From Candidatus Roizmanbacteria bacterium RIFCSPLOWO2_01_FULL_35_13 (GTDB lineage: Bacteria; Patescibacteriota; Microgenomatia; UBA1406; GWC2-37-13): a stretch of 33,837 nucleotides of DNA. The translations under genes were made by a program, and so were the position numbers. Position 1 is the first letter of the stretch, and each line of letters begins with the position of its first letter. This document shows, in pieces, positions 11,469 to 20,055 of the stretch. The DNA lies in the NCBI GenBank assembly GCA_001789635.1, contig MGAF01000014.1:1-33837 (forward strand). Reading direction: 5' to 3'. A model generated the notes under the pieces. The model was not told the origin of the DNA, did no database searches, and saw nothing but the letters and a program-made list of their open reading frames with translations.

Positions 11469-11959
11469 CTGCTTTTTAATTTAATTACAGTGATTATTTG
11501 AGAGTTTGGGATATAAATTAAATTTTCGTTTTTATCTTTTAAAACAGTTATTCTTAAGGTCATCTTACTGACTTCTCCTTCTAATTTTCCTATCAAAACC
11601 TTATCTCCGATATTAAACTGATTTTCAACAATAATAAAAAATCCTGCAATCAGATCTTTTACCAGACTCTGCGCTCCAAAAGAAAAAGCCAAGCCTAATA
11701 TTCCAGCCCCTGTCAGAATCGGCACAATATTTACGCCAAAATCAGAAAGTATTATTAATACGGCAAATATTAATAAAACAACATCAATAATATTTTTTAA
11801 TAATGAGCTAATAGTTCTTATCCTACCCTTCACTCCCATAAAAACCAGATCCAAACTCTTTTTAATAAGCGAGGATATAAAAAAAGTAGTAATTAGTGTT
11901 CCAACGACAAAAAGTAATTTATTGAGATAAAAATCCGTAGCTCCAAGAATATTAGACAT
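11465..11959 (-). CDS. small mechanosensitive channel (MscS-like)
   Basis: TM segments plus GAGILGLAFSFGAQSLVKDLIAGFFIIVENQFNIGDKV, typical MscS pore/beta-domain sequence. Confidence 0.85.
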   Translation of the reverse strand: MSNILGATDFYLNKLLFVVGTLITTFFISSLIKKSLDLVFMGVKGRIRTISSLLKNIIDVVLLIFAVLIILSDFGVNIVPILTGAGILGLAFSFGAQSLVKDLIAGFFIIVENQFNIGDKVLIGKLEGEVSKMTLRITVLKDKNENLIYIPNSQIITVIKLKSS

Positions 11960-11987
11960 ATAAAATATTATAGCATGAAAAATACGC

Positions 11988-12017
11988 TTGACATTTTGAA
12001 CGATTGTTCACTATACT
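11988..12017 (+). promoter_or_regulatory. SOS-type promoter of the lexA-like gene
   Basis: TTGACA (11988-11993), 18-nt spacer, TATACT (12012-12017), with GAACGATTGTTC (11998-12009) in the spacer; second weaker box AAACGGATGTTC (12021-12032). Confidence 0.75.
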
Positions 12018-12078
12018 GGTAAACGGATGTTCAAAGCAAATTTTCAATTCTCAATTTACAAATTTCAAATTTAAAATT

Positions 12079-12642
12079 ATGATCACAGACAGACTTAATC
12101 GTATTAAAAAATTCTACAAGTCTCATAAACGTCTTCCCTCTTATTCGGAGATGCTTAATATATTTAATTTAGCTTCAAAAAATGCTGTTTTTAAAATTAT
12201 TCAAAAGCTTATTGAGGCAGGATTTATTAAAAAAGAAGGGACTAAAATTGCTCCGTCTTCCAAATTCTTTGCACTTCCTCTAGTCGGTCTGGTTAAAGCC
12301 GGATTTCCGATTCTGGCCGAAGAAAACAGAGACTATCTAACTCTGGATGATTATTTAATCGGAGACCCAACTTCTTCTTTTTTACTCAAAGTCAGCGGTG
12401 ATTCTTTAATTGGTTTAGGAATCTTTGAGGGCGATATAGTTATCATCGAAAAAAAACGTCTGGCAACTTCCGGAGATATTGTCCTGGCTCAAATAGATAG
12501 GGAATGGACCCTTAAAATTTTAAAAAAAGATGGAATACGTGCTCATCTTGAATCAGCCAATCCCAAATATCCACCCTTTTATCCCACCCAAAATCTGGAA
12601 ATATTCGGAGTAGTAAAAGCTGTAGTTAGAAAGTTCAATTAA
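12079..12642 (+). CDS. lexA: LexA-like repressor (S24 self-cleaving peptidase)
   Basis: ATG at 12079; the track start at 12004 is a TTG upstream of/within the promoter. Wing-helix-like N-terminus, Ala-Gly cleavage site (VKAGFP), GDSL serine, LKILKK lysine. Confidence 0.85.
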   Translation: MITDRLNRIKKFYKSHKRLPSYSEMLNIFNLASKNAVFKIIQKLIEAGFIKKEGTKIAPSSKFFALPLVGLVKAGFPILAEENRDYLTLDDYLIGDPTSSFLLKVSGDSLIGLGIFEGDIVIIEKKRLATSGDIVLAQIDREWTLKILKKDGIRAHLESANPKYPPFYPTQNLEIFGVVKAVVRKFN

Positions 12643-12643
12643 T

Positions 12644-13312
12644 TTAATCTCCTTTTAATTCCTTTATTATTTTATAAATATTATTGCTGGGATTGTTTAC
12701 TTTGGTAGAAACAACGTACTTCATCATTTCACTATCCGGGTATGACTTCAAAAACTCTTTGATATGATCTATCTCAACCATATCAGGATTAAGCCATTTT
12801 TGTTCATCTTCCTCTTTTAAAATAACCGGCATTCTATTATGTACTTCACCGCCTATTTTATTCGGTGTAGTCGTTATTATTGAATAGGTCTTAACTTCTG
12901 CTCTATTTTTAGGATTTTTATAGATAGAATAAACACCTGCAAAAGCGAAATATTTTCTACCAGTAAGTTTAAATAAAAATGGAACTTTACCATCAGATGT
13001 TTTTTTCCATTCAAAATATGACGTTGCCGGAACTAGACACCTTTGAAATTGAACGTATTTATCTGCCCATCTTTTATTGATGATAGAGTCATCCCGGATG
13101 TTAGCTAAATACCTGGGTTTTTCGTTCTTTTCTTCCCAAAAAGGAATTAAACCCCACAGCATAAATTCCATCCTGTTTGGACTATGAGCAACAACTACGG
13201 GCATTAATTGACTTGGCGTTACATTATAATTAGGTTTTGCCGGGAGTTTATTGGCCAACCTGTATCTTTTATAAAAATCTTCATCAAATTCAAGCGAGTA
13301 TCTGCCGCACAT
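12644..13312 (-). CDS. SOS response-associated peptidase (SRAP/YedK/HMCES family)
   Basis: MCGRYSLEF (catalytic Cys2), NYNVTPSQLMPVV, RCLVPATSYFEWK, NRMPVIL. Confidence 0.95.
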   Translation of the reverse strand: MCGRYSLEFDEDFYKRYRLANKLPAKPNYNVTPSQLMPVVVAHSPNRMEFMLWGLIPFWEEKNEKPRYLANIRDDSIINKRWADKYVQFQRCLVPATSYFEWKKTSDGKVPFLFKLTGRKYFAFAGVYSIYKNPKNRAEVKTYSIITTTPNKIGGEVHNRMPVILKEEDEQKWLNPDMVEIDHIKEFLKSYPDSEMMKYVVSTKVNNPSNNIYKIIKELKGD

Positions 13313-13346
13313 ATCAATATTATATCAATTGTTTGCGTATGATCTA

Positions 13347-13397
13347 TTGACTTATTGAACAGATGTTTAATAGAATATAGTTATTGAACGCTTGTTC
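13347..13397 (+). promoter_or_regulatory. SOS-type promoter with two LexA-like boxes, between the divergent SRAP and ORF85/polY genes
   Basis: TTGACT (13347-13352), 18-nt spacer, TAGAAT (13371-13376); GAACAGATGTTT (13357-13368) in the spacer; GAACGCTTGTTC (13386-13397) downstream. Confidence 0.7.
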
Positions 13398-13427
13398 AGT
13401 AGTTAATATTTGTATTAAGATGTCAAT

Positions 13428-13685
13428 ATGCACGAATTCATTAACGAAAAAATCAGCGTTGTTACAGTGTATGATCGCATAAAAGGGACGGTGATTCCTA
13501 AAAGAATTAAGTGGCAAGGAAGAATATACGATATAACCAAACTTTCTTATTATAAACCGGAACGGGTTGGCAGAAACATAGTCCATACTTTTCATGTATC
13601 TAACGAAGCAATGGATTTCAAATTAAGACTTGATAGTTATACATTGCATTGGACATTAATTGAAGTAACCGATGGAAACAGCTGA
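13428..13685 (+). CDS. 85-aa hypothetical protein, probable partner of the downstream Y-family polymerase
   Basis: Follows the SOS-like promoter; overlaps the polymerase start by 14 nt. Confidence 0.75.
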   Translation: MHEFINEKISVVTVYDRIKGTVIPKRIKWQGRIYDITKLSYYKPERVGRNIVHTFHVSNEAMDFKLRLDSYTLHWTLIEVTDGNS

Positions 13686-14934
13686 TTTACCCTTAAACCA
13701 TAATAAACCTCTCGTTATGCATATAGACTTAAATAGTTGCTTTGCTACTGCTATGCAACAAGCATTTCCGCACCTGAGAGGAAAACCGCTTGCCGTCGCA
13801 GCCTATAATTCACCCCGGGGTTGCATTTTGGCTCCGTCAATCGAAGCAAAAAGATTTGGTATTAAAACAGGCATGCGGGTTATGGAAGGAAAACATTTAT
13901 ATAAAGACTTAATTATAAGAACAACTGATGTTCAGCTTGTAAGAGATGTCCATGTCAGATTAAAACGTATAACCAGGGATTATTCAACGATAGTAAGTCC
14001 AAAGAGCATAGATGAGGTCGTAATTGATTTCAATCCTGTTCAGATAGTTATTAGAAGGCCGCTAACCGAGATTGCTTCAGAAATTAAAGCAAGAATTAAA
14101 AAAGAAATTGGAGAATGGATCGTATGCTCTGTTGGTATTGGAACAAACAGATTTCTGGCTAAGACAGCTGCCGGACTTCACAAACCCAATGGACTGGACG
14201 TAATTAATCATCAGAATATCCGGCATATTTATTCAAAGTTAAAATTAGTTGATTTGAATGGGATTAACCATAGATATCAAGCAAGACTAAACATTAACGG
14301 CATATTTACTCCGCTTCAGTTACTTGACGCTCCTTTGGATTTACTAAAAAAACAGGTATTTCAATCCATTACCGGCTTTTACTGGTACAGGAGAATCCGG
14401 GGGTATGAAATAGATAATGTAGAATTCTTAAGGAAAAGTTACGGTCAGGACTATGCTTTGGGAAAACAGACCTCCGATCCGGAAGAGCTGTCAAGAATAC
14501 TGATGAAACTGTGCGAAAAAATGGGGAGAAGATTGAGAAGATCAAGTAAAGCTGCAAACGGTATCCATATTGCCATTCTCTACAATGACTACAGTTTCTG
14601 GCATAGACAAAGTTTAATGAATCAACCGATGTACGCAACCAGGGATCTGTACCGGGGAGCTCAATTGGTTTTCAATCAGCAACCGTATAAAAAAGTAGTC
14701 GCCAAACTTTCCGTTGCCTGTTATGATTTAATTCCTTCAGCCAAGTCACAATTATCTCTTTTTGATGAAGGCGATGATAAACTCAGAAAAGTTTCGGACG
14801 CTATGGACTCGATCAATAATAAATACGGGGAATTTTCTATCACTCCCGCATTAATGATTGGTTTAGACAATACGGTTATTGATCGCATCGCCTTCGGAGC
14901 TGTCAAAGAACTGGAAGATTTGTATCTAAAATAG
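13672..14934 (+). CDS. Y-family DNA polymerase (DinB/UmuC-like)
   Basis: MHIDLNSCFATAMQQ, SIDEVVIDF catalytic motif, VGIGTNRFLAKTAAGLHKPNG. Confidence 0.93.
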   Translation: METADLPLNHNKPLVMHIDLNSCFATAMQQAFPHLRGKPLAVAAYNSPRGCILAPSIEAKRFGIKTGMRVMEGKHLYKDLIIRTTDVQLVRDVHVRLKRITRDYSTIVSPKSIDEVVIDFNPVQIVIRRPLTEIASEIKARIKKEIGEWIVCSVGIGTNRFLAKTAAGLHKPNGLDVINHQNIRHIYSKLKLVDLNGINHRYQARLNINGIFTPLQLLDAPLDLLKKQVFQSITGFYWYRRIRGYEIDNVEFLRKSYGQDYALGKQTSDPEELSRILMKLCEKMGRRLRRSSKAANGIHIAILYNDYSFWHRQSLMNQPMYATRDLYRGAQLVFNQQPYKKVVAKLSVACYDLIPSAKSQLSLFDEGDDKLRKVSDAMDSINNKYGEFSITPALMIGLDNTVIDRIAFGAVKELEDLYLK

Positions 14935-14936
14935 AA

Positions 14937-15008
14937 TTAATCTAAAATTATTACTAGGGGACAGTTTTTGTGATCATGTTTACGGGCAATACAATAATCT
15001 CTTCTATA
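14937..15008 (-). pseudogene. 3' fragment of a second nth (endonuclease III) gene
   Basis: Reverse-strand reading IEYRRDYCIARKHDHKNCPL closely matches IDYGRKYCTARKHDHQNCPL at the end of the intact Nth at 16203-16832. Confidence 0.75.
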
Positions 15009-15012
15009 TTCT

Positions 15013-15124
15013 ATCTATTAGTCTTTAACTGAATACTTTTTGTCATAAAATCAAACTTTACTTTAAAAAGATTGAAAAATCCTTGCTGACCCAAAATTCC
15101 ATAACCTTTATCGGAAATGTCATG
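15013..15124 (-). pseudogene. remnant of a retropepsin-like aspartic protease C-terminus
   Basis: Out-of-frame reading just after the DUF5678-like gene: SHDISDKGYGILGQQGFFNLFKVKFDFMTKSIQLKTN. Confidence 0.5.
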
Positions 15125-15317
15125 CGAAAAAATATGGATTATTTTTTTGCGGAACTTTGAATAAAGTTGGTTTTTCAAAACCTTTCTTTACGGCTTTGTC
15201 ATATGCTTTTCTTGCTGTTGTAGAATACGTTATTACATTTTTAAGATTGGCGTCTAGCACAACCCATTTTCCTTTATATTTTTTAAAAACACTGGTCAAA
15301 TCAATGTAAGTTTGCAT
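15120..15317 (-). CDS. DUF5678-like small protein
   Basis: MQTYIDLTSVFKKYKGKWVVLDANLKNVITYSTTARKAYDKAVKKG; internal ATG preferred over the track start at 15347. Confidence 0.65.
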   Translation of the reverse strand: MQTYIDLTSVFKKYKGKWVVLDANLKNVITYSTTARKAYDKAVKKGFEKPTLFKVPQKNNPYFFA

Positions 15318-15480
15318 AAAAATGATTATAACAGAAGTTACTCCCAATATCCCAATAATTTCACACTAAAATTCTCATACTCTAATTTCTTAAAAAATTA
15401 GCCGAAGCCTTTAACTCAAAACTCCAAATACGTATTATTCAATAAACTCCAATTTTATTCCTTAAATTTCTTATAAATCT

Positions 15481-16155
15481 CTACTTATTATTTGTAGCTT
15501 CTTGAAGACATGAGTTTTTTGTAGATTCACTCTTAATTAAATAGCATATATCTTTATTTTTTTGTTTTCCTGCTAATGCAAGAATGCAAATTTCTACATT
15601 TTCTTCATCTTTGAGTACTTGGCAATAATCGGGAGTGAATAAATTTATATTATTGAAACCATCCATACAGCTCAAAAGCATTGACGTTGATTCCATATTT
15701 TTACACAAAATTGGGTCTTGGAGATACCAAATTATTCCAAGATCAGTTACTGTTTTTCTATCTGCTTTTTCCGCCATTTGTTTTAAGCTCTCTGCTGACT
15801 CCTTACTTTCTTGTATACTAGTATTAATACTCCATACCTTAATAAATATTTGAATCGCTACAACGATTAATGTGCTAATAAGAACTAATTTATTAATCGA
15901 TTCTTTTTTAATTAGCTTCATTGTCAAATCAAGAAATAAAATCCCTAGAATAAAACTCAGAAGCATTGAGCTAAAAAATATAATTATTTCCGAGGATAAA
16001 CCATAAGTCCAATATTCTGGATTAAGTCTTTGTTGAGTCGAAAAGCCTTCTATAATATTTGCTGCGGTTCTTGTACGAACAATCAATGAAAAAAATATTA
16101 CTAAATCTGAAATAATAAGAACTATTGCAGAAATAATACGCATGTAATTTTTCAT
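15481..16155 (-). CDS. hypothetical membrane protein
   Basis: 224-aa ORF with several hydrophobic segments and a Cys-containing C-terminal region. Confidence 0.6.
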   Translation of the reverse strand: MKNYMRIISAIVLIISDLVIFFSLIVRTRTAANIIEGFSTQQRLNPEYWTYGLSSEIIIFFSSMLLSFILGILFLDLTMKLIKKESINKLVLISTLIVVAIQIFIKVWSINTSIQESKESAESLKQMAEKADRKTVTDLGIIWYLQDPILCKNMESTSMLLSCMDGFNNINLFTPDYCQVLKDEENVEICILALAGKQKNKDICYLIKSESTKNSCLQEATNNK

Positions 16156-16202
16156 AATAACAATCCTATTTGATTATAAAACTATAATTTTTGAAATACA
16201 AT

Positions 16203-16832
16203 TTATTTAAGCAAAAATAGAGGACAATTTTGGTGATCGTGTTTTCTGGCAGTACAATACTTTCTCCCATAATCAATCAATAAATATGTGAATTTAAACC
16301 AGTCTTTTTGCGGAATTATTTTCATCAGATCCTGTTCAATTTTATCCGGATCATCAAGATCCGTAAGACCGTATAATTTCGAAAGTCTTCTAACATGAGT
16401 ATCTACAGCTATTCCCTCATAAATTCCAAAGGCATTCCCTAAAACCACATTGGCTGTTTTTCTTGCAACTCCTTTCAAAGTTAATAAATCAACCATTGAA
16501 CCGGGAACTTTGCCGTTAAATTTTTTCTTAATAATTTTTGCCGTGGCTAAAATATTTTTTGCCTTATTATGGTAAAAACCTGTTGATCTTATATCTTGTT
16601 CAAATTCACTCACATTGGCGTTTACATAATCATCAAATGATCTGTGTTTTTTAAATAATTTTTCCGTTACTTTATTAACTTGAACATCAGTACACTGAGC
16701 AGACAATATAACCGCAACAAGCAGTTCCCAATAATTTGAATATTTGAGTACTATTTTTGTATCAGGAAAAAGTTCATTTAATTTAGAGAGAATTTTTCCA
16801 GCTAATTTTTTTCTTTCGACTAGACTTAGCAT
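16203..16832 (-). CDS. nth: endonuclease III
   Basis: VILSAQCTDVQVNKVTEKLF, LTLKGVARKTANVVLG, AVDTHVRRLSKLYGL. Confidence 0.95.
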   Translation of the reverse strand: MLSLVERKKLAGKILSKLNELFPDTKIVLKYSNYWELLVAVILSAQCTDVQVNKVTEKLFKKHRSFDDYVNANVSEFEQDIRSTGFYHNKAKNILATAKIIKKKFNGKVPGSMVDLLTLKGVARKTANVVLGNAFGIYEGIAVDTHVRRLSKLYGLTDLDDPDKIEQDLMKIIPQKDWFKFTYLLIDYGRKYCTARKHDHQNCPLFLLK

Positions 16833-16858
16833 AAGTTAGATTAACGCAAACTTTTATG

Positions 16859-16979
16859 AAATTTTTAGGTGGCGCGAAAGAACCTCCTTCGCCTTCGGCT
16901 TCGGAAGGTCAAGAAGGGAATGCTTGCCCCCTCGTAGCTTTAGCGGAGTGGGGAATTTCGCGACAGAATCTAAAAATTT
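16859..16979. repeat. large nested palindromic intergenic element
   Basis: Outer arms AAATTTTTAG/CTAAAAATTT, inner CGCGAAA/TTTCGCG, and a CCCCCTC-GTAGCTTTAGCG-GAGTGGGG hairpin. Confidence 0.7.
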
Positions 16980-16988
16980 AGTTTAATT

Positions 16989-17651
16989 TTACATTAAAGC
17001 CTTTTCCTTCATGCTGGTAAATCCTTTTTCAGACACTATAACGTGATCAATTACCTCGATACCTAAAATTTCCCCGGCCTCAATCAATCTCTCAGTTAAT
17101 TTTATATCCTCATCCGAAGGACTTGAATCTCCGGATGGGTGATTATGGGAAAGAATTATTTGTGCCGCACTAATTCTGACTGCCGGTTCAAACACCTCGC
17201 GCGGATGGATTAAACTTGCATTAAGAGTGCCAACCGATATTAATTCTTTTCTGACAATCTGATTCCTGACATCTAAATAAAAAATATAACAATATTCTTT
17301 TTTACCGCTTCTTACATCTTTCATTTCCTCCCATATCTCCTTAGGTAAAACAATAAATCTCGACTTTTTTCCTTTAAGTATGCGTTTTCCCAACTCTATA
17401 AAAGCAATAATCTGACAGGCTTTTGTTATTCCGATCCCCTTAAAATTTTTTAAATCCGTTAACTGAATCTCTGCAAATTTTTCTTCCGGAAATTTCCGCA
17501 ACAAACTTCTTGCTACCTCGATTACATTCTTACCCTTTACTCCTTTACCCAAGATAATTGCCAATAATTCTGCATTATTTAATTTATTAGCTCCATACTT
17601 TATTAACTTCTCTCTAGGCCGATCTACTTTAGAAATATCCTTTATTTTCAT
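16989..17651 (-). CDS. radC: RadC-like JAB domain protein
   Basis: LSHNHPSGDSSPSDEDIKLTERLIEAGEILGIEVIDHVIVS. Confidence 0.95.
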   Translation of the reverse strand: MKIKDISKVDRPREKLIKYGANKLNNAELLAIILGKGVKGKNVIEVARSLLRKFPEEKFAEIQLTDLKNFKGIGITKACQIIAFIELGKRILKGKKSRFIVLPKEIWEEMKDVRSGKKEYCYIFYLDVRNQIVRKELISVGTLNASLIHPREVFEPAVRISAAQIILSHNHPSGDSSPSDEDIKLTERLIEAGEILGIEVIDHVIVSEKGFTSMKEKALM

Positions 17652-17710
17652 ACAAATAAATTGTACTTGAAATAGTCAAAAAATATGGTTATGCTTATGT
17701 TTATAAATAT

Positions 17711-18526
17711 ATGGCACAATCAAAAAAGAGTGCTGATCTTAGTCCGACAGTAGTACTTCTTGCGCTTTTTATCGGTTTGGGAGCTGTTGGTGTTGTTGTC
17801 ACTAATAATGTAAGAACTAATCCAACACCTCCTCCAACAACCATTCAACCAACCTCAACTCTCAATGTTCCTGATACCGGTAATCCCGAAGACACTTCAA
17901 TGAAACAGGGTACTTTTACTTTTGATCAACCCACTAAAATTCCTCAAACCCCAAGTATCTGCACAGGATCAAATCTGGTATATGATGATGAAGGTGCCAG
18001 TAACAAAAAATCTAATATTTTTGTTGCCCTTGACCCGCCAACAGGCCAAAGAGTGGGAGCAAACGGACAGATACGAGCCTGGGTAAATGATGAAGCCGGT
18101 GGAAGAGTACCAAGCTCGGTAGAAGTAGATAGCAATGGTAATGTAACCAGGCATAGTAACCCCGCAGTAGAAAAAGACTCACACGGCTATCCTTTTGAAG
18201 CTTCCATTTATCTAACCCGCATAACTGCTGCCAATCTAAACGGACCATTTGCAGGTGATAAGGAAAATGGCGGAACACCTGTTTTGGCAACTGCTGTCAA
18301 AGGAATGGCCCGGGGAGAACAGCAGGGTAGTTTCCGCACACTACCCGTTCACGATGATCCGTCAACTTATAGAATTGCCTCAAGAGTCGGTGAAGGTAAC
18401 AAGGTGGCTGAATATATCTGGAATGTCGCCTCACTAAATTTATCTCCCGGCACATTCAGAGTCCAAGTTGCCCTGCATGACGGTGATAGTGATTTGGCAA
18501 TTGAATGCACCACGATAGTTATTTAA
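17711..18526 (+). CDS. predicted membrane-anchored extracellular protein
   Basis: N-terminal TM segment, Pro/Thr-rich linker, 271 aa, no recognised family. Confidence 0.7.
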   Translation: MAQSKKSADLSPTVVLLALFIGLGAVGVVVTNNVRTNPTPPPTTIQPTSTLNVPDTGNPEDTSMKQGTFTFDQPTKIPQTPSICTGSNLVYDDEGASNKKSNIFVALDPPTGQRVGANGQIRAWVNDEAGGRVPSSVEVDSNGNVTRHSNPAVEKDSHGYPFEASIYLTRITAANLNGPFAGDKENGGTPVLATAVKGMARGEQQGSFRTLPVHDDPSTYRIASRVGEGNKVAEYIWNVASLNLSPGTFRVQVALHDGDSDLAIECTTIVI

Positions 18527-19294
18527 ATGCGTTTTCTCTCAAATAAAAAATTATTTGCCATTTCCCTCCTGATATTAATCTACCTGATAATGCAAAGTTA
18601 TTTTGCTAAATCTAAATATAAGGCTGTCAGCTATAGTCCAAAACAATTACAAAATATTTTGAAACAAAAGGATAAATATGTTGTTATCGATGTGAGGAGT
18701 AAAAAAGAATATGACAAAGGACATATTCCTGGAGCCCTTCATGCAGACTACTATAACACTGAGGCTTTGAAAAAAGCTACAGGTGATAAGATCCCCATTG
18801 CTTATTGTGCCTTTTCCGCCATGCGTGGTCCGTACGCGGCCTATCAGCTATATCGGGCCGGATTTCAACCGGCAGTGTTGGAGGGAGGAATTACAGCCTG
18901 GGCAGAAGATATACAGGGACTGGATTCAGATGATCCCAAATCAAAAAGTATTTTTGGACATCCGAAAAATATTTTTCCGGTGAGGCAAAAAGGTGACTAT
19001 CCGGTTAATGCCGGCAGTGTCGAAATTGATATTACTGCAAAAAGATTTGAATTTACACCCAATAAAATAGAACTGCGGCACGGACAAAAAGTCACTCTCA
19101 ATCTTATCAGTTTGGATATAACTCATGGTTTTGCGCTGCCTGAATTTGGAATCGAAACAGAGCTTCTTCCGAACGAAAGTAAAAAAGTAACTTTTATTGC
19201 CGATCGAAAAGGAAATTTTCCCTTTGTTTGTAATGTTATATGCGGCAGTACCAGTAACCACGCCTCAATGGTGGGTGATATAATAGTAAAATGA
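18527..19294 (+). CDS. membrane-anchored rhodanese / cupredoxin fusion protein
   Basis: Rhodanese: VIDVRSKKEYDKGHIPGALHADYY...YCAFSAMRGPYAA; cupredoxin: FEFTPNKIELRHGQKVTLNLISLDITHGFALPEFG...FVCNVICGSTSNHASMVGDIIV. Confidence 0.85.
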   Translation: MRFLSNKKLFAISLLILIYLIMQSYFAKSKYKAVSYSPKQLQNILKQKDKYVVIDVRSKKEYDKGHIPGALHADYYNTEALKKATGDKIPIAYCAFSAMRGPYAAYQLYRAGFQPAVLEGGITAWAEDIQGLDSDDPKSKSIFGHPKNIFPVRQKGDYPVNAGSVEIDITAKRFEFTPNKIELRHGQKVTLNLISLDITHGFALPEFGIETELLPNESKKVTFIADRKGNFPFVCNVICGSTSNHASMVGDIIVK

Positions 19295-20055
19295 CCCGTT
19301 ATTTATTAATAACTTTTATAGCTGTAATTTTTATCTTTCTCTATTACCTGACCCAACCCCCATTCGTAGTTAGTGATGACATGGCGTTTGAGAAAAACTA
19401 TAAAAAAAGGGCAATAATCGACACAAAAGATGATTTTTTTACCTCATTTACACGATATAGCAAGGAGTCTAAAAGATTTCTCGACTCATTTGAAGATGCG
19501 GAACTTGTCGCGTTTCGTTGTAGTGACAATATCCTCCGTTCCATTCAAGGAGCTTATATTCTGAAAAATGCCAAGACAGAGCGGTTTTACAGAAGAACAA
19601 TTAAAAATAACGATTTTATTGCTTTTATGAGGAATAAAGAAAAGACCTTTCCTCCGGGAAAAAAAATGCTCACATCAAGAGTCTGTGAAACAGAGAATAA
19701 AACAATATTGCTTTTTTACACACTCGGCAAATATGACAGCAGTAATTTAGACAACAATACGATACTCCAAACTATCCATGACTCAACTGAAAATGAAGCC
19801 ATTGTACAGATAATTCCTGCGAATTTTGTTTTTGGTACCGGACTGCATAATATTAGCCGATCCCGGGCCAACCTGATCTGCGATGAACCTTTTCATATAG
19901 GTAAGAATGATTTACTTTACATACTCTGTACGGAAGAATTTCCAAAATCATCCGGCTATTATATCTCTGAAATTAATTTAAATACTGGAAGTTCAAGAAT
20001 TTTGAAGAAGTGTTTAAACCTGCATGGAACAGAAATCAAAACCACCTGCGACTAG
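19291..20055 (+). CDS. hypothetical membrane-anchored, cysteine-rich protein
   Basis: N-terminal TM; overlaps the upstream stop (ATGA), so likely same operon. Confidence 0.65.
   Translation: MTRYLLITFIAVIFIFLYYLTQPPFVVSDDMAFEKNYKKRAIIDTKDDFFTSFTRYSKESKRFLDSFEDAELVAFRCSDNILRSIQGAYILKNAKTERFYRRTIKNNDFIAFMRNKEKTFPPGKKMLTSRVCETENKTILLFYTLGKYDSSNLDNNTILQTIHDSTENEAIVQIIPANFVFGTGLHNISRSRANLICDEPFHIGKNDLLYILCTEEFPKSSGYYISEINLNTGSSRILKKCLNLHGTEIKTTCD

Noticed and set aside
18012-18290. 92-aa and other minus-strand ORFs inside 17711-18526
   Set aside because: Low-information antisense ORFs overlapping a gene with better context.
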